Shown here: one piece after another, positions 1-10,952 of the stretch
How the letters are laid out: every line of letters begins with the position of its first letter
Position numbering within the stretch: the stretch's first letter is position 1
Assembly (NCBI GenBank): GCA_029844215.1
Contig: CM056726.1
Coordinates: 32,605,001 to 32,669,000, forward strand
Length of the DNA stretch: 64,000 bases
Direction: 5' to 3'
Origin: Przewalskia tangutica
Taxonomy: Eukaryota; Streptophyta; Magnoliopsida; Solanales; Solanaceae
Notes under the pieces: model-generated
The model's input: only the letters and a program-made list of their open reading frames with translations
Told to the model about the DNA's origin: nothing
The model's database searches: none
Made by a program: the position numbers and the translations under genes

Positions 1-366
1 AGGGCCAGGCAGGCGAGCCGGCCAGAGGGCGGGGCAGCGAGGTTGAGGTGATTTTCAAGGCGGAGAGCCTCGTGAGCTAGGTCTGATTCGGTAAGCGAGT
101 GCTCCTTCCCGATTTTTAGCGGAGGTTAGATCACCGGTAATCGGGGCCGTCGAGCTCGAGCTTGGATCGTATCTGTAGCGTGGGTTCTGGCGATCGGGCC
201 CTCTTCCTCGATGTTCCGCAGTGTGGCCGGCGTCACCGTAGGAATGTCGTCGTGCTCTTGGTGCTGTTTTCTGTGGCCGTCGGGGCCATATGTTGAGATT
301 GTCCTAGTAGGAGAGTTGCGGGAGGGATAGAAAAGTCTAGGATCAGTTGCGGGTTCTTCGCCTTGA
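1..366 (+). pseudogene. gag C-terminal remnant of element A
   Basis: This stretch resembles the last part of the gag gene in D (minus strand, near 49983-50300), including the zinc-knuckle area around 240-290 that reads as a cysteine-rich stretch in broken frames. It ends near a TGA at 364, followed by the same GATAG(C/T)TAGGCGGG sequence as in D. No frame is open across it. Gag would package the element RNA and form the capsid-like particle. An 86-codon open frame exists on the opposite strand, but I treat it as a shadow. The call is by homology between two copies in the window. Confidence 0.6.
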
Positions 367-724
367 TAGCTAGGCGGGATGTTCATCCACCGTGACCGTG
401 GCGAGTCGTGGTGGAAGTTTCCATTTTTAGCGGTCCTTTGAACCGCCTATATGAATCAGTATATCTTGACCCTTTACGAATCTGTATGCATGATAAGGAT
501 ATTTTATGTTTAAGTATTAGAACGGATAATATTGAAGTTATGTATGTATGTTAGAAGGAGTTGGAAATGCGAAAAGGTAACCTCGTTTGGGCTTATGATG
601 GGCGGATATGCGTGTGCGGTATTAGGGCCATGTGTGGCATTGTTGGTATGTCGGGGTTGTGAAAGGAAACTATGTCGCTAATTATAAGTTTGACTCAGAA
701 AGAACATTCGGGGCGAATGTTTCT
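367..724 (+). other. 3' untranslated region of element A
   Basis: Non-coding sequence between the gag stop and the polypurine tract. It is homologous to 49564-49980 (minus) of D: both contain TTTTTAGCGGTCCTTTGAAC-type and GCGGATATGCRTGTGCG-type stretches. The sequence just before the PPT, ACATTCGGGGCGAATGT, is an imperfect inverted repeat also present in B (15559-15577), C and D, so it is a conserved part of the 3' end of these elements. Confidence 0.6.
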
Positions 725-734
725 AAGGGAAGAA
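725..734 (+). other. Polypurine tract of element A
   Basis: AAGGGAAGAA sits immediately before TGTTAC, the LTR start. It would prime plus-strand DNA synthesis. It is slightly weaker than the AAGGAGGGGAGAA of B. Confidence 0.75.
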
Positions 735-1062
735 TGTTACACCAGTAATTGCGGGACATGTTTTAGAGCGTGCGTAAGAACTTCATGAGTGTTAAATTTG
801 AGACTTGTAAAAATTTAACGGAATTATGGAATTGTCGGAAAACATATTATTTTTGTGAATGGGAGGCGACACGTGTCACCCCATAAGTGAGCTTGGACGA
901 ATTGATCTTGGAATTAAGGGTCATTTGACCTTGTTAGGAAGACAAGTCTTGCACTTGAAGAGCTTGACATAATTGACTTGGTCAATGGACCCACTTAGCC
1001 TTGATATTTAATAAGAGATCATCGAACCACCCAATTGTTTGCATCTTGACCCTCCATGTCCC

Positions 1063-1070
1063 TTTATAAT
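1063..1070 (+). promoter_or_regulatory. Possible TATA box in the LTR of A
   Basis: TTTATAAT follows a CCCTCCATG stretch that is also found before the AT-rich TATA-like site in D's LTR (minus strand near 54070). Position in the first third of the LTR suits a U3 promoter. Weak evidence. Confidence 0.35.
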
Positions 1071-2719
1071 ACTAGTAGTAGCATGAGAGCACAACACTTA
1101 GAAAAATTTGCAGAATTTCAAGAACCCTAGGTTGCTCTCGGGTTCCATGCCTTTCTAAAGGAAAAAATTTGTTTCTTGTCCATTAAACTCCACACTTTAA
1201 ACCAAGGTTCTTGAGGGTAGTGTAAGCTTATCTCAATAGAAAAATCTCGGAAAAAGTTAGTTTTGGGTTAGTCGAAAGTGAAAACCTAGTGGCTTTCTAG
1301 GTTTTGGATTGGAGGTTTGAAGGAAAGTTGTTGGTGTGGTTCTAAGGGTCTCGAGGCGGATTGAGGTGTCTTGATGAGGCTACAGGTTGCTAAGGAGCAA
1401 CCGGTTTTGAAGATTGGATTACAATTCGTTGAGGTATAATCTTGTTCTTTGAAAGTGTTCTGAGATTATTTATATTGTTGTTGTTAGCTTTACATGTTGC
1501 TAGCATAAAGTTGTTAAGTTGAAGTTTGTAAGTATTATGGATTACTTGTAGCTTAAGTTCGAAATGAAAAGTAAGTCATGTTAAGTTGGAATACAATTTG
1601 ATCGTTATTAGAATCGTCGCATGTAATTGACTAGAAGATTATAGTAGTTATAATTGGCTGCGACTAGATATTATGTTATGCTACCAAGTTGGATTGAAAT
1701 GGAAATTGGATAAGAATTAGTATTGTTGAACTCAAGGTGGCCGAATTTGAACTTGTAGTTTGTATTAGTTTGTTATTCAATTGTATTGGACTACCTTCTA
1801 AATTGTGAGCCAATTGGGGCTGTTTGGTTATTCATTTGTACTAGACTACCTTCTATTGTTGTGAGCCAATTGGGGCTGTTTGGTTATTGTATTTCGGCCT
1901 TGAAAAAGGTGGCAAAGTGAGTAGAAACAAAGGAGGTGTTTTCCGATTTTCCGTAGAATTTAGCGACTTAGCACTTAGAATATTCTACGTTTGAATTAAG
2001 AGGTTAATGGACGTATTGTGGCCATTATAGGTTGAAGTACTTTGGAGCCTTTTGCAACTTGTCGCTAGTCGTCGCGGTATGTGAACCTCTTCTTTCTTTG
2101 GCATGATCCTACGTATGAAATCTCCATGTGATAGTATTTCAAGATTCCTTCTACTCTTAGAAGTTAAGAAGTATTTACATTGTTGAATCTAAGTTAAGAG
2201 TATGTTTAAATTGTCCTAAGTCCTTACTAGGTCTTATGGGAGACGTTGGTAAGAACGGTTAGGAAGTTATGAGATTTGATTTAAAGGCTATGTGTCTTGA
2301 TTTGTTAAAGTAAGTAAGTGGATTTTATGTTCGAAAATGACTTGAATTTGTATGTGAAAAGGAGATTGATTTTAAAAGTGGAAGTTATATGATTTTAAGG
2401 GAATGAATTACTTGGTTTTGGGAAGGTATGGAACTTTATATGTTTTTGTATAAGTAATTGGGCTTTAAAGGAAGTATGTTATGAAGTATGAAGACTAAGA
2501 ACTTTGATTGTCTTTTAAGGATTATGAAGTTTTAAGCGATACGATTCTTTTTAAGTATGTATGTACGTAGTATCTTTGGATCCCGTTTTCCTAAATGTTG
2601 TAAGAATAAAAGTGACATAAGTTCTCTAAAATGAATGGTTGTTATAATAGCTTTATGGGAAGTTGTTATGACGACTTAAGAAGAAGTGAAAAGATGGTTT
2701 TAAAATGTTATGTAAGGAA

Positions 2720-3130
2720 AATCACACTGAGCCTACTAATAGGCCGGATTACGTAATGAAATACACAGAGCCTACGAATAGGCGGATTACGTTATGAAAT
2801 ACACCGAGCCTACACATAGGCGGATTACGCCATATTACCCCGAGCCTTCACATAGGCCGTTACGTCATATTACCCGAGCCTTCATGGCGGGTTACGTCAT
2901 CTTACACCGAGCCCCGCGGGCGGATTATGCTACATGATTCCACGACACCGAGCCCCAGCGGGCGGATTATGCTACATGATTCCACGACACCGAGCCCAGC
3001 GGCGGGCAGATTATGCTACATGATTCCACGATGCAAGGCCCCACAGCGGGCGGATTATGCCACATGATTTATGAGTACACCGTGTCCCGCAAATGGGCGG
3101 ATTACGTTATCACGTATGGATAATCAAAGT
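2720..3130 (+). repeat. Short tandem array in the LTR of A (about 45 bp units)
   Basis: About nine degenerate units, each containing (C)CGAGCC... followed by GGCGGATTAYG; later ones also carry ATGATTCCACGA. Units vary from about 35 to 50 bp. The array ends at a GTGTCCCGCAAATGGGCGGA stretch that also borders the array in D's left LTR, so the two arrays occupy the same place but have different units. Confidence 0.8.
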
Positions 3131-3773
3131 AAGCTCCCAAATAAGAAGTCCTCCATAATGGGTGGATTATGTTATGTAAGATATGTAAGTTATGTGAAAA
3201 AGACCGAATTTAACTCTTAAGTATGTATGTATGAATATGTTGTTAATTTTATTGAAAGAAGGAAAGGAGCAGTTAATATATGATTGATTTCGGGAGTTAA
3301 AAGGACATTCTTTTATCTGATACGATTTGGTTATTGCATTTTATTTACATTCCCATACTCGCACTGTTGTTATCGACTTTCGGGCTGCGTTCATGCCCGC
3401 AGTTATAGGTACCAGTCGGTGATCCTTGCTCTTAGGATCTCTGTTGATTTTGGAAAGAAGCTCCTTTCACTCCGAGGCTTATCTTTTGATGCGGTTTCCT
3501 GATATGGTAGACTTATGTACATTCAGGTATGGCGGGCCCCATCGCCGCAGCTTGTAATTCTTAGGTGCAGAGTCACATTTTGTGGTCGATTTGTAAAGAA
3601 AGGAGGCATTGCCGTTTATGTATGTACGTTCAGGAAGGTAGCCCTATCGGCTAACATGTGTTGTTATTACTGTGGTTTTATTTTATAAGTTTCATGTATG
3701 TTCAGCTGATTTTCTCTGATGTATACTGTAAGGGTGCCTGTAGTAGGCACGATGCGCCGGTCGGGTCGTGACA

Positions 3774-4672
3774 CATTCGAGGTTGATTATCGAAGAAATA
3801 CGGAAAGCAAAATATACATCTTCTAGAGCAACCACCGCCGAAATTGCAATCGTCTCCACTAGGGGTGTTATCGGTCCGGTTCTCGGTAAGAATTTTCCGG
3901 GTCATGTTCCGGGGCCGGGATTTTTTTTATTTTTTTTTTTAAAATTGAATTTCCTATATTGAAATAGATATTCTCGGACACATTACCACAAAATTTGGAC
4001 GTTCAAATCTATTGTATATCGCGAGATATTTAACTTTGAAAAGGGAAAAAATGTAACGATTTAGGGAGAAAATGAAATTGATTGGCAAGCCGGACGTTTT
4101 TTGAGAAATAGGCTGCTCCAAAACGCTTTAGCCTTTAATAACGTTAGAACTTTATATCCATTAACTCTGAAAATGGGAAAATGGCAATATACCTCTTGGG
4201 CGGATTTGTTTAAAATTCATTGTCGTGCCTATGAGGTTATCGACCATATCATCCCATTTGAGTCATCGTCGGATACCACTACGGTGAACACAAAACTATG
4301 ATACCGGTTAGATGCTATAGTCCTTCAATGGATTTATGGCACAATTTTGAATGATCTTCTCCATACCATCTTAGAGCCAAATTCTACGGCTCAACATGCG
4401 TGAAAACGTTTACAGAATATATTTCAAGATAACAAACTTTCTAGGGCCGTTTATCTTGAACATCAACTTACAAATATTAAATTGGATGAATTTTCTAACA
4501 TCTCCGCCTATTGTCAGGAATTAAAGGTACTTGCGGACCAACTATCCAACATTGGTTCGCCTGTAACAAATCAAAGGTTGTTCCTTCAGTGGATTGCAGG
4601 TTGAATGTACAATATGATGGAGTTTCTATGTTCATCCAGCAAAGTAATTTGTTCCCTCCCTTTTATGAGGCT
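3774..4672 (+). repeat. Array unit 1
   Basis: Begins at CATTCGAGG next to the LTR of A. It has the short form of the GGTCCGG segment (3857-3910) without the long hairpin. Its gag part contains TGA at the codon that is TGG in units 4 to 8, plus several other stops. It shares many private changes with unit 2. Confidence 0.8.
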
Positions 4673-5588
4673 CATTCGAGGTTGATTCTCAAAGAAATGC
4701 GGAAAGAAAAATAGCAATCTATTAGAGCAACCACCGCCGGAACTGCTCTCGTCTCCACTAGAGGTGTTATCGGTCCGGTTCTCGGTCCGGTTCTCGGTCC
4801 GGATCAATAAGAATTTTCCGGGTCGGGTTCCGGGGCCAGGATTTTTTTAATTTTTTTTTTTAAAATTGAATTTCCTATATTAAAATTGACATTCTCGGAC
4901 ACATTACCACGAAATGTGGACGTTGAAATCTATTGTATATCGCGAGATATTTAGCTTTGAAAAGGGAAAAAATGTAACGATTTAGGGAGAAAATGAAATA
5001 GATTGGCAAGCCGGACGTTTTTTGAAAAATAGGTTGCTCCAAACCGCTTTAGCCTTTAATAACGTTAGAACTTTATATCCATTAACTCTGAAAATGGGAA
5101 AATGGCAATATACCTCTTGGGCGGATTTGTTTAAAATTCATTGTCGTGCCTATGAGGTTATCGACCATATCATCCCATTTGAGTCATCGTCGAATACCAC
5201 TACGGTGAACACAAAACAATGATACCGGTTAGATGCTATAGTCCTTCAATGGATTTATGGCACAATTTTGAATGATCTTCTCCATACCATCTTAGAGCCA
5301 AATTCTACGGCTCAACATGCGTGAAAACGTTTACAGAATATATTTCAAGATAACAAACTTTCTAGGGCCGTTTATCTTGAACATCAACTTACAAATGTTA
5401 AATTAGATGATTTTTCTAACATCTCCGCCTATTGTCAGGAATTAAAGGTACTTGCGCACCAACTATCCAACGTTGGTTCGCCCGTAACAAATCAAAGATT
5501 GGCCCTTCAGTTGATTGCAGGTTGAATGTATGATGGAGTTTCTATGTTCATCCAGCAAAGTAATTCGTTGACTCTCTTTTATGAGGCC
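4673..5588 (+). repeat. Array unit 2
   Basis: Very like unit 1, including CAACATGCGTGAAAACG. Its GGTCCGG segment (4757-4820) has three CGGTCCGG copies in a row but no hairpin. The gag frame is open only in 5022-5222. Confidence 0.8.
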
Positions 5589-6568
5589 CATTCGAGGTTG
5601 ATTCTTGAAAAAATATCGAAAGCAAAATAAGCATCTTCTAGAGCAACCACCGCCGGAACTGCTCTCGTCTCCACTAGGGGTGTTATCGGTCCGGTCCGGA
5701 CCTAGTAGGACCGATAAGGTTTCGGACCTGAGTCCAGATCCGGGACCGGACCGAAACCTTATCGGTCCGGTTCATGGTCTGGACCGGTAAAAAATTTCCA
5801 TGTCGGTTTTCGGGGCCCGAATGTTTTTTTAATTTTTTTTAAAAATTAAATTTCCAATATTGGAATTGACATTCTCGTACACATTACAACGAAATTTGGA
5901 TGATCTATTGTATATCGCGAGATATTTAACTTTGTAAAGAGAAAAAATGTAACAATTTGGGGAAAAAGTGAAATTAATTGGCAAAACGGACGTTTTTTGA
6001 GAAATAGGATGCTCCAAACCTCTTTAGCCGTTAATAACGTTACAATTTTATATCCATTAACTATGGAAATGGAAAAAGGGAAATATACCTCTTGGGCGGA
6101 GTTGTTTAAAATTCATTGTCGTGCCTATGAGGTTATCGACCATATCATCTCATTCGAGTCATCGTCGGATACCACTAAGGTGAACACAAAACTATGATAC
6201 CGGTTAGATGCTATAGTCCTTCAATGCATTTATGGCACAATTTCGAATGATCTTCTCCATACCATCTTAGAGCCAAATTCTACGGCTCAACAGACGTGAA
6301 AATGTTTACAGAATATATTTCATGATAACAAACTTTCTAAGTCCGTTTATCTTGAACACCAACTTACAAATGTTAAATTGGATGATTTTTCTAACATCTC
6401 CGTCTATTGTCAGGAATTAAAGGTACTTGCGGACCAACTATCCAACGTTGGTTCGCCCGTAACAAATCAAAGGTTGGTCATTCAGTTGATTGCAGGTTGA
6501 ATGTACAATATGATGCAGTTTCTATTTTCATCCAGCAATGTAATTCATTGCCTCCCTTTTATGAGGCC
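5589..6568 (+). repeat. Array unit 3
   Basis: Carries the long GGTCCGG segment with an inverted repeat (5708-5770: ACCGATAAGGTTTCGG against CCGAAACCTTATCGGT). The gag part is broken by stops. Confidence 0.8.
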
Positions 6569-7500
6569 CAATCGAGGTTGATTCTCGAAGAAATGCGGAA
6601 AGCAAAATAGGCATCTTCTACAGCAACCACCGCCGGAACTGCTCTCGTCTCTACTAGGGGTGTTATCGGTCCTATCCGGACCGATAAGGTTTCAGTCCTG
6701 AGTCTAGATCCGCGATCGGATCGAAACCTTATCGGTACGATTCTCGATCCGGACCGGTAAAAAATTTCCTAGTCGGGTTCGGGGCCAGGATTGTTTTAAA
6801 AACTTTTTTTAAAAGTTGAATTTCCATATTGAAATTGACATTCTCGGACACATTACCACGAAATTTGGACGTTGAAATTTATTGTATATCACGAGATATT
6901 TAGTTTTGAAAAGGAGAAAAATATAACGATTTGGGGAAAAATTGAAATTGATTGGCAAGACGGACGTTTTTTTAGATATATGCTGCTCCAAACCGCTTTA
7001 TCCGTTAATAAAGTTAGAACTTTATATCCATTAACTCTAGAAATGGAAAAAGGACAATATACCTCTTGGTCGGAGTTGTTTAAAATTCATTATCGTGCCT
7101 ATGAGGTTATCGATCATATCATCCCATTCGTGTCATCGTCGGATACCACTACGCTGAACACAAAACTATGGTACCGGTTAGATGTTATAGTCCTTCAATG
7201 GATATATGGAACAATTTTGAATGATCTTCTCCATACCATCTTAGAGCCAAATTATACGGCTCAACAGGCGTGGAAACCTTTACAGAATATATTTCAAGAT
7301 AACAAATTTTCTAGGGCCGTTTATCTTGAACACCAACTTACAAATGTTAAATTGGATGATTTTTCTAACATCTCCGCCTATTGTCAAATATTAAAGGTAC
7401 TTGCGGACCAACTATCCAACGTTGGTTCGCCCGTAACAAATCAAAGGTTGGTCCTTCAGTTGATTGCAGGTTGAAATCCTTGCCTCCCTTTTATGAGGCC
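6569..7500 (+). repeat. Array unit 4
   Basis: Has the hairpin form (6678-6735) in a more degraded state. Its gag part is open for 200 codons, from the AT-rich lead into the gag core. It lacks the short stretch after the gag stop (TGTACAATATGATGGAGTTT) that the other units have, so there is a small deletion near 7474. Confidence 0.8.
6872..7474 (+). pseudogene. Copia gag fragment, 200-codon open frame, unit 4
   Basis: An open frame that begins in the non-gag lead (MKFIVYHEIFSFEKEKN) and runs into a Ty1/copia gag core of the UBN2/Retrotran_gag_2 kind: LYPLTLEMEKGQYTSW, then YEVIDHIIPF, LQWIYGTILND, then the VYLEHQLTNVKLDDFSNI and YCQ..LKVLADQLSNVGSPV region typical of copia gag. It ends at LVLQLIAG followed by a stop where real copia gag would continue. 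The start is chimeric, so translation would give a gag core without its proper N-terminus or zinc knuckle. I see no promoter for it. The frame probably reflects low divergence rather than function. Confidence 0.7.
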
Positions 7501-8341
7501 CATTCGAGGTTGAATCTCGAAGAAATGCGGAAAGCAAAATAGACATTTTCTAGAGCAACCACCGCTGGAACTGCTCTCGTCTCCACTAGGGGTGTTATCG
7601 GTCCGGGTATATGGATACCCTGAACGGATCGATAAGGTTTCGGTCTCGAATCCAGATTTGGGACCGGACCGAAACCTTATCGGTCCGGTTCTCGGTCCAA
7701 ATCGGTAAGAATTTTCCAGGTAATGTTTCGGGTCCCGATTTTTAAAAAAAAATTGAATTTCCAATATTGAAATTGATATTTTCGGACACATTATCACGAA
7801 ATTTGGACGTTGAAATCTATTGTATATCGCGAGATATTTAGCTTTGAAAATGGAAAAAATGTAACGATTTGGGGTAAAATGAAATTGATTGGCAAGACGG
7901 ACGTTGTTTGAGAAATATACTGCTCCAAATCGCTTTGGTCGTTAATAACATTAGAACTTTATATCCATTAACTCTGAAAATGAAAAAAGGGAAATATACC
8001 TCTTGGGCGAAGTTGTTTAAAATTCATTATCGTGCCTATGAGGTTATAGACCATATCATCCCATTCGAGTCTTCGTCGGATACCACTACGGTGAACACAA
8101 AACTATGGTAGCGGTTAGATGTTATAGTCCTTCAATGGATTTATGGCACAATTTCGAATGATCTTCTCCATACCATCTTAGAGCCAAATTCTACGGCTTA
8201 ACAGGCGTGGAAACGTTTACAGAATATATTTCAAGATAACAAACTTTCTAGGGCCGTTTATCTTGAACACCAACTTACAAATGTTAAATTGGATAATTTT
8301 TCTAACATCTCCGTCTATTGTCAGGAATTAAAGGTACTTGC
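7501..8341 (+). repeat. Array unit 5, left part
   Basis: Hairpin-form unit (7628-7685) cut by the insertion of element B after GGTACTTGC. The remainder of the unit is at 18047-18188. Confidence 0.85.
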
Positions 8342-8744
8342 TGTTATACCCCGTATTTCCAGAGTATGTACGTAAGGGAATACGTACGAAAGTCTTGCCT
8401 TAAAGATAAGCCTTGGACGTTTTATTTTGTACACAACTCACTAAAAGAATCGTTTCCGAAAACGTTTCCACACTTTACGTAGAGTAAATTCCGCTATGCC
8501 ATTTCTTATTTTGCGGATTTTTAGAGGCGAAACATTTTGGACCAACGGGAGGGCGACACTTGTCACCCTCCAATTGATGGACTTGAAATCGTCCATTGGG
8601 ACGATTTGGACTAGGAGGAGCACGTTTTTTGTGCCTTGTGCACAAGTCAAGGAGTTGGTAGGATATTTGTGTATTGTTAATCCTCACCCTACACTTGCCT
8701 TGCACTTGTCTAAATCTTGGCCATTGGTTGGCCACTTCTTGACC

Positions 8745-8752
8745 TATAAATA
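8745..8752 (+). promoter_or_regulatory. TATA box, 5' LTR of B
   Basis: TATAAATA followed by CCCCCC. CCATTGG (a reverse CCAAT) lies about 20 bp upstream. The placement about 400 bp into the LTR suits an RNA polymerase II promoter at the U3/R border. Confidence 0.65.
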
Positions 8753-9444
8753 CCCCCCTTAAGATGAAGAGTTCTTCATCCACAAATTACTTTCAAGTCT
8801 TGAAAAATCCTCTCCTCTCCCTTTGTAGTCTTCGTCCAAAACACCTCCTCCTCATGAAGGCCCTTGGCCGAATACCCCTAGCCTAGCCAAAATCTACCCC
8901 ATCCCTTGGTAGAAAAGTTACCTTCTTGTATCGTTATAATGCCCAAAATACCTAGCCCAAATACCTTAGTACTTAGTAGAAGTTGTGAAGAACTTCTAAG
9001 GTTCTTGGAGCATACAACTTAGGAGCAAAACCTTGCTCAGCGACTTTTTCTAGGATATTATTGGGCTTACCGAGGTAACTAATCCTAATCCTCTTTTGAA
9101 TTAGAATATATATAATGTTGTAGTATAAGGATAAGTATAAATACTTAGAAGTATATCACAGAATAGAATTGAACTGTTAATCACTTAGAAGGGTTTAAAA
9201 GAAGAATAATCAAAGCTGTACTTACATAGATTGTTTCACGATGAACTTATATAGCTCACGGGTAGGGAAGTGCTGCCCGACTTACCAGTAGAATTATGAA
9301 CCCCTGTTTAGAATGACCTTGAGTAGTCTTTAATAGATATCTGTGACTATTATAGGTAGACTCTGCTGCGCGACATATTGACTTGGCGGTGGTTTTTTGA
9401 GAAGGTATGTGATTCTTCCTAAAGCATGATATTTTACAATATAA

Positions 9445-9591
9445 CTACGGCAATGTCTTTGACTTAAGCCTGAATAATACTTACGGCAATGCCTCGGCTT
9501 AAGCTGAATAATACTTACGGCAATGCCTCGCTTAAGCTGTGAATAATACTTACAGCGATGCCTCGGCTTAAGCTTTGAATAATAAGAATCG
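9445..9591 (+). repeat. 37-bp tandem repeat in the 5' LTR of B
   Basis: Four copies of a unit containing ACGGCAATGCCTC and GGCTTAAGC and ending in GAATAATACTT. Here units 2 to 4 are shortened or altered at CACGGC and CCTGAA compared with the 3' LTR array. Confidence 0.85.
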
Positions 9592-10751
9592 AAAACATTT
9601 CAAAAGACTAATGAATCATATTATGAAGAGAACTAATTGGTTTTAAAAGCAAGCTTAAGAGTTATACTAGCTTTATGGGAAGTTAAGTATAACCACTTAA
9701 GATTGATAAAAGAAATGAGTTTGCCTATGTGTTTTATAATGACTTATATTGTGAAAAGAATAATAAGATGGTTTGATAAGTATACGTGATATGATGCTAT
9801 GTGTGTTAGTATCTTGTAACGTTTGTATAGGTGAGTATCCTTGTTGTGCTTATGTTGTTTAAAGATAAGTTGTTATGTTAGTATACTATCACTCACCTCT
9901 TGAGATGATACAGGGGTTAAGGCGCCTCCGTCTGGGGTAGACTCGGTGATGCAGGACCGTGATTCGAGAATACCTCATGCGGGTCGGGGGCCTATGCGGA
10001 GCTACGAGAGTTCGTGTTAGTATGCGGGGTTATGCCTTATGCGGTCTGTGGCGTGCGGACAATGAGTCGGGACGATGCCGAGTAGCTACCCTCGATGCGG
10101 GGTTATACCTCATGCGGGCCCGTGAGTGGCCTATGCGGACTCGAGTCGAGTTAGGCTTGCGGAATGATGATGGGGCGAGTGGCCTGTTTCGATCATTCGC
10201 GGCCTAGACAAGACTCATTCTGATTACTATTGTTGCTCTTGCTTGTGATGTGGCACTATGTGCGGTTTCATGGTTGTTTCCTACATATTTGTAAACTGGT
10301 TTTAAAAATGATATGTTTTCATTTAAGTACTTTACAGTTTCGCATACTTAGTACCTGTTATCGACCTCCTTGGGCTGCGTTCATGCGCGGTAAGAAGCAG
10401 TGCTAGATCCGCATCCTTAGGATCTACTGCTTTGGTGTCGGGAGCTCCATCTCTTGGAGGCTCTACTTTTGGTATGATCTCCCGTTGTAGATAGTTTATG
10501 CGATCGAGTATGGCGGGCCTGTCCGCCATAGTTGTATATTTCCTTAGAGTGCGTAGTCATGTTATGCGATGTCGGATGTAGCTTGAACTATGATTATATA
10601 ATATGCGAAAGCGATGTTTTCTCACATAAAGCGTGTCTTATTTTATAAAGCTGTTTCATGTCTTGTTTTATATTTCGCTGATTTCTACGATGTATGACTA
10701 CTTGGGTGCCCGGTGAGCACGATCCACGGGCCGAGCAGGTCGTGACAAAAG

Positions 10752-10763
10752 TGGTATCGAGCG
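10752..10763 (+). other. Primer binding site of B
   Basis: TGGTATCGAGCG lies four bases after the LTR end. It matches the usual plant initiator tRNA-Met site TGGTATCAGAGC except that one A of the CAG is missing. Confidence 0.8.
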
Positions 10764-10952
10764 ATTAATCCTCGGAAAGTGTCTGAGACCGTATCTAGTA
10801 GAGTCTTGATTATCGGTGTGTTGTGCACTACACCAATAATCGAGGAGGCTATAGGATATTTAGGATTGGTTTCCATTCTTCTCATTACGAGGTCGTGCTT
10901 TAGAGTCATGTTATAGGTTGGACCCTCTAACGTATTCCTTTCACATGCGATT

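Larger units (their letters stand above)
1..3773 (+). mobile_element. Element A: non-autonomous Tekay-like gypsy element, right end only
   Basis: A gag tail, 3' UTR, polypurine tract and one long LTR ending in CGTGACA lie in order. The 5' part is left of the window. The junction between gag tail and 3' UTR matches the one in element D on the minus strand, so both belong to a family that lost pol. The LTR ends directly against copia gag sequence at CATTC, which predicts a CATTC duplication upstream of the missing 5' LTR. The assignment to the Tekay/Del lineage rests on homology of gag and LTR with element B, which carries a chromodomain. Confidence 0.85.
735..3773 (+). repeat. 3' LTR of element A
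   Basis: A 3039-bp LTR starting TGTTACACC and ending GTCGTGACA. It is homologous through most of its length to the minus-strand LTRs of D: both open with TTTGAGACTTGTA and a GGAATTATGGA stretch, and both carry TCACGTATGGATAATCAAAG. There is no open frame of note; the longest reading frames are under 75 codons. A short tandem array lies at 2720-3130. The element's other LTR is outside the window. Confidence 0.9.
8342..10747 (+). repeat. 5' LTR of element B
   Basis: 2406 bp, TGTTATACC to GTCGTGACA. Compared with the 3' LTR it has many small losses at CAG/CTG sites, for example GGCGGTGG against GGCAGGTGG, and AATGAC against AACAGAC. It contains a 37-bp repeat array (9445-9591). Open frames on both strands at 8475-8783 recur in the 3' LTR because the LTRs are copies. 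Confidence 0.95.

Noticed and set aside
5829..6017. Minus-strand frame MEQPISQKTSVLPIN-like, repeated in several array units
   Set aside because: It is antisense to the lead into gag and repeats because the unit does. No motif is recognised.
8475..8783. Overlapping open frames on both strands, seen again at 15760-16041
   Set aside because: Both lie in the LTRs of B and match because the LTRs are copies; that is no sign of selection for coding.
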